A stretch of DNA of 36,904 nucleotides from contig JAJDNP010000028.1 of assembly GCA_022340645.1 (NCBI GenBank), forward strand, positions 1 to 36,904, in the 5' to 3' direction. The notes beneath the pieces were generated by a model. It did no database searches. It was not told the origin of the DNA and worked only from the letters and a program-made list of their open reading frames with translations. The position numbers and the translations under genes were made by a program. Source of the stretch: Gammaproteobacteria bacterium (GTDB taxonomy: Bacteria > Pseudomonadota > Gammaproteobacteria > SZUA-229). Below, piece after piece: positions 6,957 through 16,200 of the stretch (position 1 is the stretch's first letter; each line of letters begins with the position of its first letter).

Positions 6957-7907
6957 ATGCCACAAGACAGCGTGCAGACAGAACGTGTACAGAAAGCTCT
7001 GGCACGTATGGGATACGGTTCGCGTCGAGAAATTGAGCAACTGATCACTGAAGGGAAAATTCGTATCAACGGCCAGCTTGCAAAACTGGGCGACCATGTC
7101 AAAGAAGGCGATAAAATCAGTATCGGCAGCTCCCGTGCTGTCATCAAGTCTGATGTTAACCGCATCCGTGTTCTTCTCTACAACAAACCTGAAGGTGAAG
7201 TCTGTACCCGCAAAGACGAGCAGGGGCGCAGGACCGTTTTTGACAGTATCGGCAATTTGAAAGATGGACGCTGGATTTGCGTCGGCCGTCTCGATATCAA
7301 CTCCAGCGGTTTATTGCTGTTTACCAACTATGGTGAACTGGCTAACCATTTAATGCATCCGTCGAGTGAAATCGAACGCGAGTATGCAGTAAGAGTCAAC
7401 GGAGAAGTGACCGCTAACACGATCAGGACATTATTAAAAGGTGTTGAGCTGGAAGACGGTTTTATGAAATTCGAGCAAATCCTCGATAGTGGCGGGCAGG
7501 GTGCAAACCACTGGTACCACGTGATCCTGAAAGAAGGCAAGAACCGTGAGGTCCGCCGGCTATGGCAGTCGCAGGACATAATGGTCAGCCGTTTAATTCG
7601 TGTGCGTTACGGCAGCATTGTTTTACCGCGTGATTTAAAACAGGGTAACAAAAGGGAGCTAACACTGGATGAAATAAAAACCCTGTTTGAATTCGTGAAA
7701 CTTGAGTGGCCCGAGTCGCGAGACGAGGCGGCAAGGGAAAGAAGCAAAAAGGCCAGAAACCTGTCGATCAAAAAGCAGCTATATGGAAGTCAACCACCAG
7801 CGAAAACTTCTCGTCCCGGTAGAGGTCAAAGAGACAAAGCCGGTAAGGGAAAGAAAAGGAAATCGGTACAATTAAAAAGCCCTGCTACAAAAAGTAAGCA
7901 CAGGTAA
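6957..7907 (+). CDS. rluB: 23S rRNA pseudouridine synthase B
   Basis: RluB converts U2605 (E. coli numbering) of 23S rRNA to pseudouridine. The N-terminal S4 RNA-binding domain is at residues 1-60 (VQKALARMGYGSRREIEQLI, then GKIRINGQLAKLGD). The RsuA/RluB-type catalytic loop GRLDINSSGLLLFTNYGEL (about 105-123) contains the catalytic Asp. A KEGKNREVRRLW motif (about 196-207) and the RVRYGSIVLP strand follow. The last 60 residues are strongly basic, rich in Lys/Arg/Ser, as is usual for RluB-type tails. The ATG is 42 bases beyond the long palindrome; only a weak GGA lies upstream. Gene order scpA-scpB-rluB is typical of gammaproteobacteria. Confidence 0.94.
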   Translation: MPQDSVQTERVQKALARMGYGSRREIEQLITEGKIRINGQLAKLGDHVKEGDKISIGSSRAVIKSDVNRIRVLLYNKPEGEVCTRKDEQGRRTVFDSIGNLKDGRWICVGRLDINSSGLLLFTNYGELANHLMHPSSEIEREYAVRVNGEVTANTIRTLLKGVELEDGFMKFEQILDSGGQGANHWYHVILKEGKNREVRRLWQSQDIMVSRLIRVRYGSIVLPRDLKQGNKRELTLDEIKTLFEFVKLEWPESRDEAARERSKKARNLSIKKQLYGSQPPAKTSRPGRGQRDKAGKGKKRKSVQLKSPATKSKHR

Positions 7908-7920
7908 ACGTTAGTCGTTT

Positions 7921-7948
7921 TGTCATTGCCTGGTACCTCGCAATGACA
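7921..7948. repeat. 9-bp-stem hairpin after rluB
   Basis: TGTCATTGC (7921-7929) pairs perfectly with GCAATGACA (7940-7948) around a 10-base loop. There is no following T-run, so it is more like a REP-type hairpin than an intrinsic terminator. It sits 13 bases after rluB and 25 bases before the next start. Confidence 0.55.
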
Positions 7949-7972
7949 GGTAATTGAGTGGTGGACTTTGCA

Positions 7973-9010
7973 ATGAATAATTTGTCACTGAAGTTCGTAT
8001 TAATTCTGTTTATTGTTTCATTAGGTGATTTGCCGCAGGTCGTTGCAAAAACCGAGGGTGAACTGGAAGAAGGGATGGTAAATCCCGGGCATAAGGAACA
8101 GCCCGCCTGGTTTAAAGTTTCCTTCCTGGATTTGTTCGAAGATATTGCAGAGGCTGCAGACAACAATAAGCGATTAATGGTTTATTACTACCAGGACGGC
8201 TGCCCCTATTGTAAAAAATTACTCGAAGAAAATTTTTCTCAGCGTGAAATAGCTGATAAAACACGGCAATATTTTGATGTAGTTTCCATTAACCTGTGGG
8301 GCGATAAGGAAGTCACCGTGGGTGATAAAACCTATTCAGAAAAGGAATTTGCTGAAGCCCTGAAAGTGCAGTACACGCCCACCCTGTTATTCTTCAGCGA
8401 GGATAACAAAATCGTTTTTCGAGCAAACGGTTATTACCCGCCTGAAAAATTTAGCGCATTACTGGACTACGTGGGTAAAAAGCAGGAGAAAAACCTGAGT
8501 TACCAGGATTACATGGAAAAGATTAACCCTGAGCCTGCAAGCGGCCGCCTGCATGATGAAATTAACAGCGTGACTTCAACGACTGATCTAAGCGTGCACG
8601 ACAAGCCCCTGCTGGTGATGTTCGAACAAAGGAAATGTAAAACCTGCGATGAGCTGCACCTTGACATGTTACAACGTAAAGAAAGCGCTGATTTACTGTC
8701 GCGCTTTAATGTCCTGGTTGTTGATATGTGGTCGTATGATCTCATCACTACACCAAAGGGTAACAAGATGAAGGTGCGTGACTGGGCGAAACAGCTCGAT
8801 GTGAAATACGCACCAAGCCTGTTGTTTTTCGATAACAATGGTGACGAAGTGTTTAGAACCGATGCCTATCTAAAAGCCTTCCACACCCAGTCGGTGATGG
8901 AATATGTTGCTTCCGGCGCCTATAAGACCCAGAGTAATTTCCAGCGTTATATTGATCAACGTGCAGATCACCTGCGCGAGCAGGGCATAGAAATTAATTT
9001 AATGGAATAA
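7973..9010 (+). CDS. secreted protein with two thioredoxin folds (SoxW-like)
   Basis: The 345-residue product has an N-terminal signal peptide (MNNLSLKFVLILFIVSLGDLP, probable cut after VVA) and two consecutive thioredoxin-like domains of the SoxW/Thioredoxin_7 type. The first has GCPYCKK (CPYC, about residues 73-76) and a YTPTLLFF cis-Pro strand. The second has RKCKTCDEL (CKTC, about 220-223) and YAPSLLFFD. Both thus keep two active-site Cys and the cis-Pro loop, so both may be redox active in the periplasm. The ATG at 7973 is preferred over GTG 7958 because a GGTGGA ribosome site precedes it by 7 bases and the signal peptide then starts normally. SoxW proteins are linked to sulfur oxidation and cytochrome c maturation, but no sox gene is nearby, so the partner is unknown. 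Confidence 0.85.
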   Translation: MNNLSLKFVLILFIVSLGDLPQVVAKTEGELEEGMVNPGHKEQPAWFKVSFLDLFEDIAEAADNNKRLMVYYYQDGCPYCKKLLEENFSQREIADKTRQYFDVVSINLWGDKEVTVGDKTYSEKEFAEALKVQYTPTLLFFSEDNKIVFRANGYYPPEKFSALLDYVGKKQEKNLSYQDYMEKINPEPASGRLHDEINSVTSTTDLSVHDKPLLVMFEQRKCKTCDELHLDMLQRKESADLLSRFNVLVVDMWSYDLITTPKGNKMKVRDWAKQLDVKYAPSLLFFDNNGDEVFRTDAYLKAFHTQSVMEYVASGAYKTQSNFQRYIDQRADHLREQGIEINLME

Positions 9011-9011
9011 T

Positions 9012-9204
9012 GTCCACAGATGAACGCAGATAAACACAGATAAAAAGCCTTGTTAATATGAGAAACATTTTACGCTTCTTTTTTATAACCAGAATCACTG
9101 CTATCTCATCGGGACAGCAATGAACCAGAATGTGTAATTAACAATAATTAAAAATAGAGAAAACACTCGTTATTATCTGTGTTTATCTGCGTTCATCTGT
9201 GGAC
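9012..9204. repeat. inverted 10-base-period element, copy 1
   Basis: Perfect 32-base inverted arms at 9012-9043 and 9173-9204, each made of three 10-base units (GTCCACAGAT, GAACGCAGAT, AAACACAGAT) plus AA. The 129-base interior is unrelated to that of the other copies and has no gene. The element starts two bases after the thioredoxin gene and ends 12 bases before the fetB start. Confidence 0.9.
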
Positions 9205-9216
9205 TAAGTCATAACC

Positions 9217-9942
9217 ATGAATCATTCACTGCAAACAATACCGTTATTGAATTTATCACTCGCCTTTATTCCGGTATTGATTACCATTTTTATACTCTAT
9301 CAATGGTCGCTTAGGTCTGGCAATGCGCTTTACGCGATTTCACGAATGCTGGTGCAGCTGCTGCTTATCGGCTACCTGCTTACCTATATATTCGAATCTG
9401 ACAGTTCGGGGATCGTGCTCCTAATATTATTTGTTATGGTATTTTCTTCGAGCTGGATCGCGTTAGGCACCGTGGCAGAAAAAAGGCAGGAGCTATTTAA
9501 ATACGCACTTGTATCAATTGCATTTGGCGGCGGCTTTACACTGCTATTGATTACCCAGGCGGTACTGGCGCTAGATCCCTGGTATTCAGCGCAGTCAATG
9601 ATTCCAATTGCCGGGATGATTTTTGCCAATGCAATGAACAGTGTCAGCCTTGCTACGGAACGTTTAAATGCAGAAACAGGCAGAGGTGTGCCTTATGATG
9701 CTGCACGAAAAATAGCCTTGCAGTCATCACTTATACCGGTGATCAATTCGCTGTTTGCGGTCGGCCTGGTATCACTGCCGGGTATGATGACGGGACAAAT
9801 ACTGTCGGGCGTTTCACCGCTTATTGCCGCCAGGTACCAGATCATGGTGATGTGTATGGTATTTGGCGCCGCGGGTATAGCGACGGCCAGTTTCCTGGTG
9901 CTGGTCAGGCATATTTTCGAGAAAGTGCTGGCAGATGAATAA
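9217..9942 (+). CDS. fetB: FetB/YbbM-like ABC transporter permease
   Basis: A 241-residue membrane protein of the UPF0014/FetB family, with about six to seven hydrophobic segments. The family signatures are present: IPIAGMIFANAMNSVSLATERL (about 129-150) and VGLVSLPGMMTGQILSG (about 187-203) followed by ARYQIMVM. In E. coli FetB pairs with the ATPase FetA and exports iron, protecting from peroxide stress. No ATPase gene lies next to it here, so the partner must be encoded elsewhere or the subunit has diverged. The start is at an ATG with no Shine-Dalgarno sequence, 12 bases after a repeat element. Family placement is firm; iron as substrate is inferred only from the family. Confidence 0.85.
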   Translation: MNHSLQTIPLLNLSLAFIPVLITIFILYQWSLRSGNALYAISRMLVQLLLIGYLLTYIFESDSSGIVLLILFVMVFSSSWIALGTVAEKRQELFKYALVSIAFGGGFTLLLITQAVLALDPWYSAQSMIPIAGMIFANAMNSVSLATERLNAETGRGVPYDAARKIALQSSLIPVINSLFAVGLVSLPGMMTGQILSGVSPLIAARYQIMVMCMVFGAAGIATASFLVLVRHIFEKVLADE

Positions 9943-10000
9943 ACAGGCGGGGTATTAAAGCAGTCCCAGTAAGATAAGCTGTATACCCATTCGAAATTGC

Positions 10001-10081
10001 GCCGGCAACGCTATCGCTTATGCCAGCCTGCCGGGAAATCATTCATTAGCGCAGGCTGGCATAAGCGATAGCGTTGCCGGC
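10001..10081. repeat. perfect 31-bp inverted repeat, 19-base loop
   Basis: 10001-10031 and 10051-10081 are exact reverse complements (31 of 31), around the loop 10032-10050. The stem contains CTATCGCTTATGCC. It lies between the convergent genes fetB (plus) and the yciK-like gene (minus), where it could stop transcription from both sides, although there is no T-run on either strand. The perfection of the arms points to a recent or actively maintained structure. Confidence 0.92.
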
Positions 10082-10171
10082 AAATCACTAATTATTGCTA
10101 TCGGCTCAGGTTTATTATATTGGCAGATAATACTCAAGCTGGAGGCATAAATAAAAGCCATACCTGTGTCG

Positions 10172-10912
10172 TTAGCCGGTAACTGCAGTTAGCTCATCAA
10201 GCCTGAATATCTTTCCATGTGATGGCTCGCCATTAACAGTCCTGCCTGATTCATTCAGTAAATAAGCAGCTGCTTTTGCAACTTCATCCGTTGTAGTCAG
10301 CCCTGTTGGATCTTCCGCGGGAAATGCGTGCGTCCGCAAGGCGGTTCTTACGGCGCCAGGCATTAACCCGCAGACATTGATTGAGGTGGATTCAAGCTCA
10401 TCGGCCAGGATATTCATCAACGCGGTTAAACCCGCCTTTGATACGCCATAGGCTCCCCAGTATGCTGTGCACTTGTCATCCAGGTTAAATACGATAGAGC
10501 TGTAGCTATCATGGTTGAGCAGAGGCAAACATGCCTGGGTTATCATGAATGTGGCATTCAGATTGATCTGCATAACGCGGTGCCAGAGTTTAATGTCATG
10601 TTGCTGGACAGGGGTGGAGGCGCCCAGCCAGGCTGCGTTGTTGAATAACGCATCCAGTTTGCCGAATTCTTTATGCAGGGCTGAATTTAGCGTGTCACAG
10701 TCTCCAGGCGTCATTTTTTCAAAATCAAGCGGGTAGATTACCGGCTCGGGATAACCCTGGTTAGTTATTTCATCATACAGGGCTTCAAGCTTGGGCTGAG
10801 TTTTTCCATGAATTATCACGGTGGCACCTTGCCTGGCGCACTCTATTGCTGTTGCTTTACCGATACCGTCACTGGCGCCGGTAATTAAAATCGTTTTATT
10901 GATAAATTGCAT
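10172..10912 (-). CDS. YciK-like short-chain dehydrogenase
   Basis: A 246-residue classical SDR. The Rossmann signature TGASDGIG is at about residues 11-18, the NNAAW (NNAG-like) motif at about 91-95, and the YGVSK (YxxxK) catalytic pair at about 154-158. The C-terminal part resembles YciK, with PGAVRTALRTHAFPAEDP. It is close to E. coli YciK in length and in those blocks. Unusually, the positions 12-13 residues before the catalytic Tyr, where YciK and other SDRs have Ser, read F-N (in VFNLDDKCTAYWGAY), so the catalytic Ser appears to be missing. Substrate unknown. It is monocistronic, with no evident ribosome site before the ATG. Confidence 0.88.
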   Translation of the reverse strand: MQFINKTILITGASDGIGKATAIECARQGATVIIHGKTQPKLEALYDEITNQGYPEPVIYPLDFEKMTPGDCDTLNSALHKEFGKLDALFNNAAWLGASTPVQQHDIKLWHRVMQINLNATFMITQACLPLLNHDSYSSIVFNLDDKCTAYWGAYGVSKAGLTALMNILADELESTSINVCGLMPGAVRTALRTHAFPAEDPTGLTTTDEVAKAAAYLLNESGRTVNGEPSHGKIFRLDELTAVTG

Positions 10913-11302
10913 ATTCGTAAGAGGGGCTTAAAATAATCCGCTATTCTACCTTTTCTTGGGGCCTGCTAACACTATTTGAATCATTACTGCCGGGAACCCC
11001 CTGTTTATTATATTTTTGGTTTGGGTAACAAGGCAGAAGGAGAGCAGTTTAGCTATGTTAAATAAACGACTGATAACGCAGTTAACCGGAAAAATGGATC
11101 CGGCCCTTCGGGTCGTTCCTGCCAGGTTGCCATTATGGGCACCACTCGGCGTTACTCGTTACTCGTTTGGCCATGATTTATTTGGTGGAGCCAAACCATG
11201 CGCCTCGTGCCACCGCTGGAACAATCTCATGGGGCACCCAGGTTCGCAATTTGGCAGGAGCAACAGTAACGATTCAAATAGTGTTAACAGGCCCTGGCTA
11301 CG
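10913..11302. other. 390-base intergenic region with an imperfect palindrome
   Basis: Divergent gap between the SDR gene and mnmC. It contains an imperfect inverted repeat, 11112-11143 against 11232-11264 (blocks TCCTGCCA/TGGCAGGA and GGGCACC/GGGCACCC-type), nested around a perfect 7-bp hairpin GTTTGGC/GCCAAAC (11165-11171 and 11190-11196). An 88-codon frame starting at 11055 with AAGGAG upstream runs through the palindrome and overlaps mnmC; it is not supported as a gene. No clear promoter for mnmC could be picked. Confidence 0.6.
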
Positions 11303-13243
11303 ATGCAGTATACAAATATAAGCTGGCGCGATGGGCAGCCATATAGCGAGATGTATGATGATATATATTATTCATCCGGCCACAACGAAATTATTGCAGG
11401 CGAAAGTGAATTCGATCATGTGTTTTTTAGAAATAATGGTTTGCCGGATCGCTGGCAGAACAGCAGTGATTTCGTTATCGCCGAACTTGGATTCGGCTGC
11501 GGCCTGAACTGCATACTGACAATACGCGAATGGTTAAATCATCTCGCGGACAGCAAGCAGTCAAAACGTTTACACTATATCGCAATTGAGAAATTTCCAT
11601 TATCACCCGAAACAATAACCGAACTGGTATCGCGTTACCCCCAGCTAAAGCAATACTACGATGAACTGCTAGCCAGTTATCCGCCGGCGATTGAAGGTTT
11701 GCACAGCCGCCATTTGTTTGATAACCGGGTGGCCATTCACTACCGGTTTATGGATGTCGTCGATGCCCTGAAAGATGAAGCGCTCGATGTAGACGCCTGG
11801 TACCTGGACGGTTTCTCGCCAGCAAAAAATCCCGAGATGTGGTCTGAGCAGGTATTCAGGCTGCTGGCAGAAAACAGTCATAGTGGTGCCACGTGCAGCA
11901 CCTATACCAGTGCCGGCTTTGTCAAACGAAATATGCAGGCTGCGGGATTTAGCGTTAACAAGGTAAGCGGTTCCGGCAACAAGCGTGAAAGCCTGGTGGC
12001 CGAATTAGGCAGCAGCGAACCGGCTACCTTGAAATACAGGGATAAACCGTGGTTTAAGCGGCCATTGAAAACCGATGTCTCTGAAAAACAAGCGGTCATT
12101 ATCGGCGCGGGTATCGCGGGCTTAAGTCTTGCTTATACATTAGTAAAACGTGGCTGGACAGTGACTATTATAGACAGGCATGGCGAACAGGTAAAAGAAG
12201 CGACCTCCAACCCGGCGCCTGTCGTCTACCCCCGGTTATCTGTTAATAATGATGTCGATACAGAGTTTTTCACCGCAGCTTATTATTATGCATTGTATGT
12301 ATTTAAAACATTACAGCATAAGAGCCGGCAGCGTTTCTGGTTCGGTGATGGTTTAATACAGACAATGGACCGAAATAGAATCACACAAATAATAAATAAA
12401 TTTCAGTTTAATGATGGTTATATTTCTGTTGATGATAACAGCAGTGAGCAGGCATCTGTTCATTTTCCATCGGCAGGTGTACTGTTGCCCGCTGTTTTAT
12501 GTGATGTGCTGAAAAACGAATGTGGTGACAAAATACGCATCATTCATGCTGAAGTTACAGCGGTTAAACATGACGGCAAACTCTGGCACTGCCTGTCCGG
12601 TTCTCAACTGGTCGGGCAAAGCGAAATACTCACTATTGCCAATGGTACGGGGATAAATGCGCTGGCTTTGCCGCTGAGTTTTCCCGTAGAAGCTATCCGT
12701 GGGCAGGTGGTCGAGCTGAATGCAAACCCGGCATCGCATCATATCAAAAAAACAGTCAATGCGGCCGTACATATTACACCCGTGATTAACGGCAAGCATT
12801 ATCTTGGCGCCAGCTATACTAGACATAGCGCCAGGCTGGATCTGGATATAGACCCGCAAGAAAACAGGCAGTTGCTTGCGTCACTGAATGATATTTTCCC
12901 GGATATGTTTTCAGCGGATGACTATAGTGGCAGCTGGGCTGGTGTTCGCACCATGTCAAAAGACCGGGCACCAATCGTCGGCGCTGTTCCTGATGAAGAC
13001 TTTTATAACAGGGAATATGCTGATATCTGCCATGGCAAGGTTAACAAAGCCTACCAGCCGGCTCGCTATCTAAAAGGCCTGTATATTACTGCTGCACATG
13101 GTTCACGCGGTTTTACCAGCAGTTTTCTTTGTTCGCAAATTATTGCTTCTCTAATCGAGGGGGAGCCGGCACCGGTGTTAAAAAGAGTGCTGGATTATCT
13201 GCATCCATCACGATTTACTGTTAACAAGCTTAAGCGCGGGTGA
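11303..13243 (+). CDS. mnmC: bifunctional tRNA mnm5(s2)U34 biosynthesis protein
   Basis: MnmC completes the mnm5(s2)U wobble modification of several tRNAs. The N-terminal domain (about 1-245) is the SAM-dependent methyltransferase: an ELGFGCGLN nucleotide loop at about 61-69 and the DGFSPAKNPEMW motif near 170. The C-terminal domain (from about 265) is the FAD-dependent oxidase: VIIGAGIAGLSLAYTL dinucleotide motif, an AIRGQVVEL strand and a closing HGSRGFTSS motif. 646 residues is the normal fused length (E. coli about 668), and no frameshift is seen. The ATG is 17 codons before the DIYYSSGH block, as in the family; the ribosome site is poor. Its last 36 bases overlap the 3' end of the convergent GGDEF-EAL gene. 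Confidence 0.96.
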   Translation: MQYTNISWRDGQPYSEMYDDIYYSSGHNEIIAGESEFDHVFFRNNGLPDRWQNSSDFVIAELGFGCGLNCILTIREWLNHLADSKQSKRLHYIAIEKFPLSPETITELVSRYPQLKQYYDELLASYPPAIEGLHSRHLFDNRVAIHYRFMDVVDALKDEALDVDAWYLDGFSPAKNPEMWSEQVFRLLAENSHSGATCSTYTSAGFVKRNMQAAGFSVNKVSGSGNKRESLVAELGSSEPATLKYRDKPWFKRPLKTDVSEKQAVIIGAGIAGLSLAYTLVKRGWTVTIIDRHGEQVKEATSNPAPVVYPRLSVNNDVDTEFFTAAYYYALYVFKTLQHKSRQRFWFGDGLIQTMDRNRITQIINKFQFNDGYISVDDNSSEQASVHFPSAGVLLPAVLCDVLKNECGDKIRIIHAEVTAVKHDGKLWHCLSGSQLVGQSEILTIANGTGINALALPLSFPVEAIRGQVVELNANPASHHIKKTVNAAVHITPVINGKHYLGASYTRHSARLDLDIDPQENRQLLASLNDIFPDMFSADDYSGSWAGVRTMSKDRAPIVGAVPDEDFYNREYADICHGKVNKAYQPARYLKGLYITAAHGSRGFTSSFLCSQIIASLIEGEPAPVLKRVLDYLHPSRFTVNKLKRG

Positions 13244-16200
13244 ACTTTGAATGTTGAATGACAGCATTTCCTTTATCGGTCGGGGTTGTTCAATGCCGTA
13301 TCCCTGGCCATAGTCAACATTAAGGTCCTGGAGCTTCTTGATTATCTGATCGTTTTCAACGTATTCAGCAATCGTTTCGATTCCCATGATGTGGCCAACC
13401 TCGTTGATAGCGGCAACCATCGCGTGGTCGATATTATTGTTAACCATGTCAGCAACAAAGCTGCCATCGATTTTCAGATAGTCGACAGAGAGGGTTTTCA
13501 GGTACTGGAATGAAGACAGGCCGCTGCCGAAATCATCCAGCGCAAATTTATAGCCGCGAGATTTGAGTTCTCGAATGAATTTTTTCGCTTTCTGCAACTC
13601 CTTGATAGCCGCGGTTTCCGTGATTTCAAAACAGATTTGCCTGGGGCTAATACCAAATCGATCAGCCGTCGAGTTGATAAATTCAACAATGTCTTTATCA
13701 CCTAAAGTGTGTCCGGATAAATTGATGGAGTAGAGTGTATTGTTTTCATCAGTACCCGCATACTTGTTAATAAATAAAAAGGTTTCAAAAATTATTGTCC
13801 TGTCAATCAGGTGTATCAGGTTATAACGTTCCGCTGCAGGGATGAATGCATCTGGCGCAATCAGTTTGTTGTTTTCATCAAGCAGGCGAACAAGAATTTC
13901 TACATGGGAATAGAGCGGGTTGTTGTTTTTTAATGAAATTATCGGTTGCGCAAAAAGCTGCAGGCGGTTTTTTTCTATCGCATCGGTGATGCGTGTAGCC
14001 CAGTAAGATTCTTCCTGGCGCCGAATAAGTTCACTGTCCTGCTCTTCATACATGTATGCCTGGCTCTTGCCCTGGTCTTTAGCTGTATAGCATGCCAGGT
14101 CGGCCTTCCTGATGGCTTCTTTAGCGGTTTTAGTATTCATTTCCAGCGGTGTTAAACCAATGCTGACGCCAAGGCTGTAATCGCAGCCGTCCCAGTTAAA
14201 CTGCATGTCAGCCATCATTTTGACAATATTGTTGGTGATCTTTAAGGCAATATCCTGCGAACAGTTCTTCAATATTAAACCGAATTCATCTCCACCGAGA
14301 CGGCCTAATATATCTTCGCTGCGGATGCATGACTGGATCAAAGAAGTTACCTGTATCAGGCACTGGTCTCCCGCACTGTGTCCGGCGGTGTCGTTTATAA
14401 GCTTGAATCTATCAAGGTCAAGATAACATAATATGTGTTCTTTACCGTTATTAACTGCATCATAAACGTGATTGGATAATTCAATATCGAAAGCAGCCCT
14501 GTTTAACAGGTCTGTGAGCGGGTCATGTGATGCCTGATACTTGATGGTGTTTTCAAGCTGCCTGCGCTCTGTTTCGTCATGGAAAACGATAACCACACCC
14601 TCCGCCATGCCTGAAGTATTCAGGATTGGGGAAATAGAGCTTTCAATGTCTTTCTTGGCGTCGTTTTTATTAATCAGTATCAAGATACTTTTTTCTATGG
14701 CGATACCGTCTTCAATACATGACAGCACAACATCATGTATCGGTTCGCCAGTGTCCATATCCTCGATTCTGAAAACATCCTGTATATTTTTATTCCTGGC
14801 TTCATTAAATGGCCAGGATGTCAATGATTCAGCGACATGATTCATGTATTCGATTTTTCCGCTGATATTAGTGGTTATGACTGCATCGCCAATAGAGTGG
14901 AGGGTAACTTCAGCACGTTCGCGTTCTGTTTTTATATCGCTTACCAGCTGCATATTGATAATGGCCATTTGAACGCTTTGGCTGAACTGTGTCATCAACT
15001 GTTCATCGATTTTATCGAAATCTTCATAAGTTCTGAAAACTGCGATTGCACCATAAGGCTCATCTTTTAAAGTTACCGGTGTAAGCAGTGCAGATTTGAT
15101 GCCAAGCTGAGAGGCCAGTTGTTTGCGCACGCGATTGTCTGATGATACATCATTGATCACAAGGTTTTTATTGTTCAATATCGTCCATGAGCATATGCTG
15201 TTGTCCTGCAGGTCAAAAATTAAGTCCTTTAATAAATCAGACCGCACTCCAGTCGATGCCAGAAAACTGTATTCTTCTTTATTGCTGTCAAGCGCAGGGA
15301 ATGCGGCCAGCTGTGTATTCGTTATTTCCTGGGCCGCATGGCAGATGTTTTTAAAGAATGCATCTTTATCATAGCCTTCAGTTATCAGGCGTGCAATCCA
15401 GTTATCTATGAGCGCCAGACCTTTTTGATAGCGTATGCTGTTATTTATTTCTATCTGGTTTTCAAGCTCAATAATGGCGCGTGACGTTGAAATGGTTAAT
15501 ATGTTTTCTGCCAGGTTGGTATCCTTGATCGGGAAGTCGCTTGCAATAGCTATTATTCCAATGATGTTTTTCTTTTTATTGAAAAGGCTGATGCCGATGT
15601 AACTGACGGCGTTTTTCAGTATGCCGTTTTTGGCGTTAGGAAAATATTTATGCAGATTATTATTATGCACTAACCGTCCATATTTAAGGACTTGTTCACA
15701 GGGCGTGTTTGTAATAGTGCAGGCTATATTGTTGCTGAACATTCCATGTTCAAGCAGTCCGATAATTTCGGCGTTTTTTCTGTTAGGGTTTATTGAGCTG
15801 AGATAAGCATATTCAACGTTAAGTGCATTACATAATGCGTTTAGTAAAAACAATATCCGGTCTTCATTATTGTTGCTTTTTTTATCAATATTAACCAGCT
15901 GGTAAAGCGCGTGTTCTGTTTTTTGTCTAAGACCGATTTCGTTATTTAACCTGGTGTTGCTGTTTGACAGTTGATCCTTGTTTTTTTGCAGTGTAATGAA
16001 TATGTACAGGATATAAAAAATCAGATAAATCGTGCATAGAAACAACAAAACATTAAATGTTTTTATGTCATTGCCTTGTTTTTTTCTTAAATCACTAACG
16101 GTGTTTTTTAACAGGATGATTTGATTTTCAACATTCAGCGAATTGAACCATGATAAAATTTTGTCGATCTCAGGCAAGTGTTCAATAATGATTAAACTGT

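Noticed and set aside
11016-11321. 101-codon frame containing CASCH upstream of mnmC
   Set aside because: It runs through an imperfect palindrome and overlaps mnmC. The heme-like motif is isolated, there is no signal peptide, and AAGGAG is 12 bases from the nearest ATG.
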